A stretch of DNA of 64,000 nucleotides, taken from positions 1-64,000 of the forward strand of contig CAJJAC010000001.1 of NCBI GenBank assembly GCA_905181955.1, written 5' to 3'. The notes beneath the pieces are model-generated. The model saw only the letters and a list, made by a program, of their open reading frames with translations. It had not been told where the DNA came from and searched no databases. The translations under genes and the position numbers were made by a program. Source of the DNA: SAR86 cluster bacterium SAR86B (GTDB lineage: Bacteria; Pseudomonadota; Gammaproteobacteria; Magnimaribacterales; D2472). This document shows, piece after piece, positions 60,891-64,000 of the stretch (position 1 is the first letter of the stretch; every line of letters begins with the position of its first letter).

Positions 60891-62144
60891 ATGCCATACA
60901 AAAATATTAAAATACCAGAAAGCGGTTCTAAGATATCTATAGAGAATGGAATTTTAACTGTGCCAGATAATCCAATTATTCCGTTTATAGAGGGGGATGG
61001 TATAGGTGTCGATATAACTCCTGCAATGATAGCTGTCGTTAATAGCGCTGTTGAAAGAGCATATGAAGGTACTAAAAAGATTGAATGGATGGAGGTTTTT
61101 TGCGGTGAGAAAGCTACAAATGTATACGAAAAAGATACCTGGTTACCAGATGAAACTATTGAAGCCTTGAAAGAATATGTAGTAAGTATAAAAGGCCCTT
61201 TAACGACTCCCATTGGTGGCGGTATTAGGTCATTAAATGTCTCATTAAGACAAATATTAGATTTATATGTTTGCTTGAGACCCATTAGGTACTTTAAAGG
61301 AGTTCCAAGCCCAGTCAAAAATCCAGCTGATGTTGATATGGTTATTTTTAGAGAAAACTCAGAAGATATATATGCTGGTATTGAGTTTAAATCACAAAGT
61401 GACGAAGCTAAGCAGCTTATAAAGATTCTACAAGACACCTTTGGAACAACTCAAATACGTTTTCCAGATACTGCCGGTCTTGGTGTTAAGCCAATATCTG
61501 AAGAAGGAACAAAGAGACTGGTTAAACAAGCTTTTGATTACGCAATATTAAATGACAGATCCTCAGTTACTCTTGTTCATAAAGGCAACATAATGAAATA
61601 CACCGAAGGTGCATTTATGGAGTGGGGTTATGAATTAGCCAAAACTGATTACGAAGGGTCTGAGCTTGACGGTGGTCCCTGGCAAGCAATTAAAAATCCT
61701 AATAATGGTAAATCTATTATTATTAAAGATGTTATTTGTGACGCATTCCTTCAGCAAATACTTACTAGACCAAAAGAGTATGACGTTATAGCAACCATGA
61801 ATCTAAATGGTGATTATATTTCAGATGCTTTAGCGGCATGTGTTGGAGGTATCGGCATAGCTCCTGGTGCAAATATTGGTGATGATTGTGCTGTATTTGA
61901 AGCTACACATGGAACAGCTCCTAAATATGCAGGTCAAGATAAAGTTAACCCAGGTTCATTAATACTTTCTGCTGAAATGATGTTAAGACATCTTGGTTGG
62001 ACTGAGGCTGCAGATTTAATCATTAAATCGATGGAAGCAACTATAGGCGATAAAATGGTTACTTACGACTTTGAAAGATTAATGGATGATGCTAATCTAA
62101 AATCTTGCTCAGAATTTGCTAATGAAATGATTACAAGGATGTGA
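60891..62144 (+). CDS. icd: Isocitrate dehydrogenase [NADP+]
   Basis: This TCA-cycle enzyme converts isocitrate to 2-oxoglutarate and CO2 with [37 protein letters not shown] contains the isocitrate-binding serine, which in E. coli is the AceK phosphorylation site. [15 protein letters not shown] and the NAD(P) region near [33 protein letters not shown] are standard. The length of 417 residues fits. A good AAGGAA ribosome binding site precedes the ATG. It competes with isocitrate lyase, encoded on the other side of purB-mnmA. It overlaps clpS by 4 bp. Confidence 0.96.
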   Translation: MPYKNIKIPESGSKISIENGILTVPDNPIIPFIEGDGIGVDITPAMIAVVNSAVERAYEGTKKIEWMEVFCGEKATNVYEKDTWLPDETIEALKEYVVSIKGPLTTPIGGGIRSLNVSLRQILDLYVCLRPIRYFKGVPSPVKNPADVDMVIFRENSEDIYAGIEFKSQSDEAKQLIKILQDTFGTTQIRFPDTAGLGVKPISEEGTKRLVKQAFDYAILNDRSSVTLVHKGNIMKYTEGAFMEWGYELAKTDYEGSELDGGPWQAIKNPNNGKSIIIKDVICDAFLQQILTRPKEYDVIATMNLNGDYISDALAACVGGIGIAPGANIGDDCAVFEATHGTAPKYAGQDKVNPGSLILSAEMMLRHLGWTEAADLIIKSMEATIGDKMVTYDFERLMDDANLKSCSEFANEMITRM

Positions 62145-62482
62145 TTAAACTCAACCTGCCAGAGGATAGCGAATTAGATCGCTCAAGCGGAACAGTTGTT
62201 CTTGAGGATGAGCCTCAAGTTAAAGAGCCGCCAATGTACCAAGTGCTGCTCTTAAATGATGACTATACGCCAATGGAATTTGTAGTCTATGTGCTTCAAT
62301 ATATATTTAATCATGATCATGAAAAATCAACACAAATTATGATGGCTGTTCATTCAAGAGGTAAGGGTGTTTGTGGTATATTTCCTAAAGAGATAGCAGA
62401 AATGAAATCTCATGAAATTATTACAATGGCTCAAGCTCATGAACATCCATTGATAAGTGAAATAGAGCCTTTAACTGATTAA
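62141..62482 (+). CDS. clpS: ClpAP adaptor protein ClpS
   Basis: ClpS delivers N-end-rule substrates to ClpAP. The core [27 protein letters not shown], followed by [19 protein letters not shown], is diagnostic, including the substrate-binding NDDYTPM segment. The length of 113 residues is normal. The start is a GTG overlapping the icd stop. clpA follows 4 bp later. Confidence 0.95.
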   Translation: MIKLNLPEDSELDRSSGTVVLEDEPQVKEPPMYQVLLLNDDYTPMEFVVYVLQYIFNHDHEKSTQIMMAVHSRGKGVCGIFPKEIAEMKSHEIITMAQAHEHPLISEIEPLTD

Positions 62483-62486
62483 ATAT

Positions 62487-64000
62487 ATGTTTAGTAAAGA
62501 ATTAGAACAATCCATCGCTAGCCTTTTTGACCAGGCGCAAGATAAAAATATTCAATATATAACAATTGAACATTTACTTTTAATGATCTTAAATGACTTT
62601 GAAGTAGCAGATGCCCTTGAAAACTTAAATGTTAGTCGAGATCATTTAAGAACGGGTGTAGAAGAGTATCTTTCTGATACCACCATTTTAAAAGCTGATG
62701 AGTCAAAACCAGTTCAACCAACTTTAGGTTTTCAAAGAGTTTTACAAAGAGCAGTTTTTCACATTCAATCGTCAGGAAAGGGTGTAGTTAAACCAATAAA
62801 TATCCTTGTTGCTATATTCTCTGAAAAAGAAAGTCATGCTGTATTCCTTCTCTCAAAAATAGGTGTATCTAGATTAGATATAGTCTCCTACATATCTCAT
62901 GGTTCAAGCTCAACCAATAAGGAAGCAAAATCTTTAAATGAAACTGAAGAAGAGATTGCTGTTGAAGAAACACCAAAGCCAGATACTAATGAATACCTTA
63001 TTAATTTAAATAATCTTGCTATAGATAATAAAATAGAAACATTGATTGGGCGTGAGCATGAGATTGCTCGAATGATTCAAATCCTTGCAAGAAGAACAAA
63101 AAATAATCCACTTTTAGTGGGTGAGTCAGGTGTAGGAAAAACTGCAATTGCAGAGGGTGTGGCATTACAAATTGTTTTAAAACAAGTTCCTGAAATTTTA
63201 CATGAATCTATTGTCTACTCCCTGGACATTGGAGCACTTATAGCTGGTACTAAATATCGTGGTGATTTTGAAAAACGATTAAAAGGCGTATTAAATTTCT
63301 TAGAAAATGAAGAACGCTCTATTTTATTTATAGATGAAATACATACTATTATTGGAGCAGGCTCTGCCTCAGGTGGATCTTTGGACGTTTCAAACTTACT
63401 AAAGCCAGCTTTAGCTAAAGGCTCTATTAGATGTATTGGTTCAACTACATTTCAGGAATATAGAGGCATATTTAATCAAAACCAAGCGCTCTCAAGAAGA
63501 TTTCAAAAAATTGATGTTATAGAGCCATCCTATGATGAGTGTGTAGATATATTAAAGGGAATTAAATCTAGTTATGAGGATTATCATAATGTTAAATATT
63601 CAGATGAGTCTATCCTATCCGCTGTCGAACTTTCCTCTAAGTATATTAATGATAAATTCTTACCAGATAAGGCGATAGATGTTATTGATGAAACTGGCGC
63701 TTCTTTAAATATATTAAGAAAAAATAATAAAAAAATAACCGTAAAACAATCAGATATTGAAGAAACTATTTCTAAAATTACCAAAATTCCAGAACAATCA
63801 ATATCAACTACTGATAAAAAGAATCTTAAGAATATTGAAGAAGATTTGAAAAGGGTAATCTTTGGTCAAGATCCAGCTGTGGAGACTCTTAGCAATGCTA
63901 TTAAACTTTCCAGAGTAGGTCTCAGAGATGACAATAAGACGATTGGATCATTCCTATTTACTGGACCTACAGGTGTTGGTAAGACTGAAATATCTAAACA
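62487..64000 (+). CDS. clpA: ATP-dependent Clp protease ATP-binding subunit ClpA (truncated by window end)
   Basis: An ORF starting MFSKELEQSIASLFDQAQ runs open to the window edge, so only about 504 of roughly 750 residues are present. The N-domain is followed by the first AAA+ module with Walker A GESGVGKTAIAEG near residue 211 and Walker B ILFIDEIHTIIGAG near 280, and by the second module up to its Walker A FTGPTGVGKTE near 491. Together with ClpP it unfolds and degrades proteins delivered by ClpS. The clpS-clpA order is universal in gammaproteobacteria. The track omits the gene because it has no stop codon in the window. Confidence 0.95.
   Translation, partial: MFSKELEQSIASLFDQAQDKNIQYITIEHLLLMILNDFEVADALENLNVSRDHLRTGVEEYLSDTTILKADESKPVQPTLGFQRVLQRAVFHIQSSGKGVVKPINILVAIFSEKESHAVFLLSKIGVSRLDIVSYISHGSSSTNKEAKSLNETEEEIAVEETPKPDTNEYLINLNNLAIDNKIETLIGREHEIARMIQILARRTKNNPLLVGESGVGKTAIAEGVALQIVLKQVPEILHESIVYSLDIGALIAGTKYRGDFEKRLKGVLNFLENEERSILFIDEIHTIIGAGSASGGSLDVSNLLKPALAKGSIRCIGSTTFQEYRGIFNQNQALSRRFQKIDVIEPSYDECVDILKGIKSSYEDYHNVKYSDESILSAVELSSKYINDKFLPDKAIDVIDETGASLNILRKNNKKITVKQSDIEETISKITKIPEQSISTTDKKNLKNIEEDLKRVIFGQDPAVETLSNAIKLSRVGLRDDNKTIGSFLFTGPTGVGKTEISK

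Noticed and set aside
60872-61438. 188-aa minus-strand ORF
   Set aside because: It lies entirely opposite icd, whose protein is unmistakable. It is a shadow ORF in a well-conserved gene.
1-64000. CRISPR arrays, tRNA, rRNA, insertion sequences and phage genes
   Set aside because: No regularly spaced repeats, no tRNA-like or rRNA sequence, no transposase and no phage structural genes were seen when reading the window.

Overview
The window is a compact, AT-rich bacterial chromosome segment. Intergenic gaps are mostly under 150 bp, many adjacent genes share a few bases, and several convergent pairs overlap or nearly touch. The gene set points to a streamlined marine gammaproteobacterium: Na+-NQR with nqrM, mfd next to csiV, type I murB, lolCD/exbBD/msbA/lpxK/kdsB, clpSA behind icd, nfuA and yajQ. 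A SAR86-like lineage is my best guess. That is inference from gene content and composition, because no rRNA gene is present to confirm it. I saw no tRNA, rRNA, CRISPR array, insertion sequence or prophage.

Bases 1-10 kb are accessory-like. They hold a putative esterase, a near-identical 91-bp direct repeat, a gamma-butyrobetaine-hydroxylase-like dioxygenase, two paralogous proteins of unknown family, six micro-ORFs for hydrophobic peptides, a GIY-YIG protein, yajQ, small enzymes, and a large polyglycine lipoprotein with a C-terminal cupredoxin-like domain. That lipoprotein gene ends at a strong terminator.

Bases 10-17 kb carry an acyl-CoA/hydrolase neighbourhood: a crotonase, an NAD-binding protein, a TetR regulator, a hotdog thioesterase, an HD-domain protein, two alpha/beta hydrolases and a GPH-type transporter. 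A catabolic or lipid-modifying role is likely, but the substrate is unknown.

Bases 17-34 kb are mostly core genes: MATE and MFS transporters, a DUF349 protein, trpS, hemH, a DECR-type 2,4-dienoyl-CoA reductase and an aldehyde dehydrogenase. They are followed by an envelope cluster (lolC, lolD, exbB, exbD, a fused msbA-lpxK, kdsB, murB). Lipoprotein sorting, lipid A phosphorylation and flipping, Kdo activation and peptidoglycan precursor synthesis thus sit in one tightly spaced run.

Bases 34-56.6 kb carry energy metabolism and repair genes: a DUF885 lipoprotein, ETF-QO with divergent etfBA, trmA, nfuA, csiV and mfd. After them come a two-gene acyl-CoA dehydrogenase operon, a long-form GAPDH and the complete nqrABCDEF-apbE-nqrM operon. 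Electrons from acyl-CoA oxidation enter through ETF and ETF-QO, while NADH feeds the sodium pump. Bases 56.6-64 kb hold isocitrate lyase, purB, mnmA, icd, clpS and the first two thirds of clpA.

The most interesting non-coding signal is an exact 17-bp palindrome found twice, 51 kb apart: upstream of the cupredoxin lipoprotein gene and upstream of isocitrate lyase. Both copies lie about 45 bp upstream of a plausible -35 box, and each has a half-site near the predicted transcription start. The msbA-lpxK fusion and the cluster of hydrophobic micro-ORFs also deserve attention.
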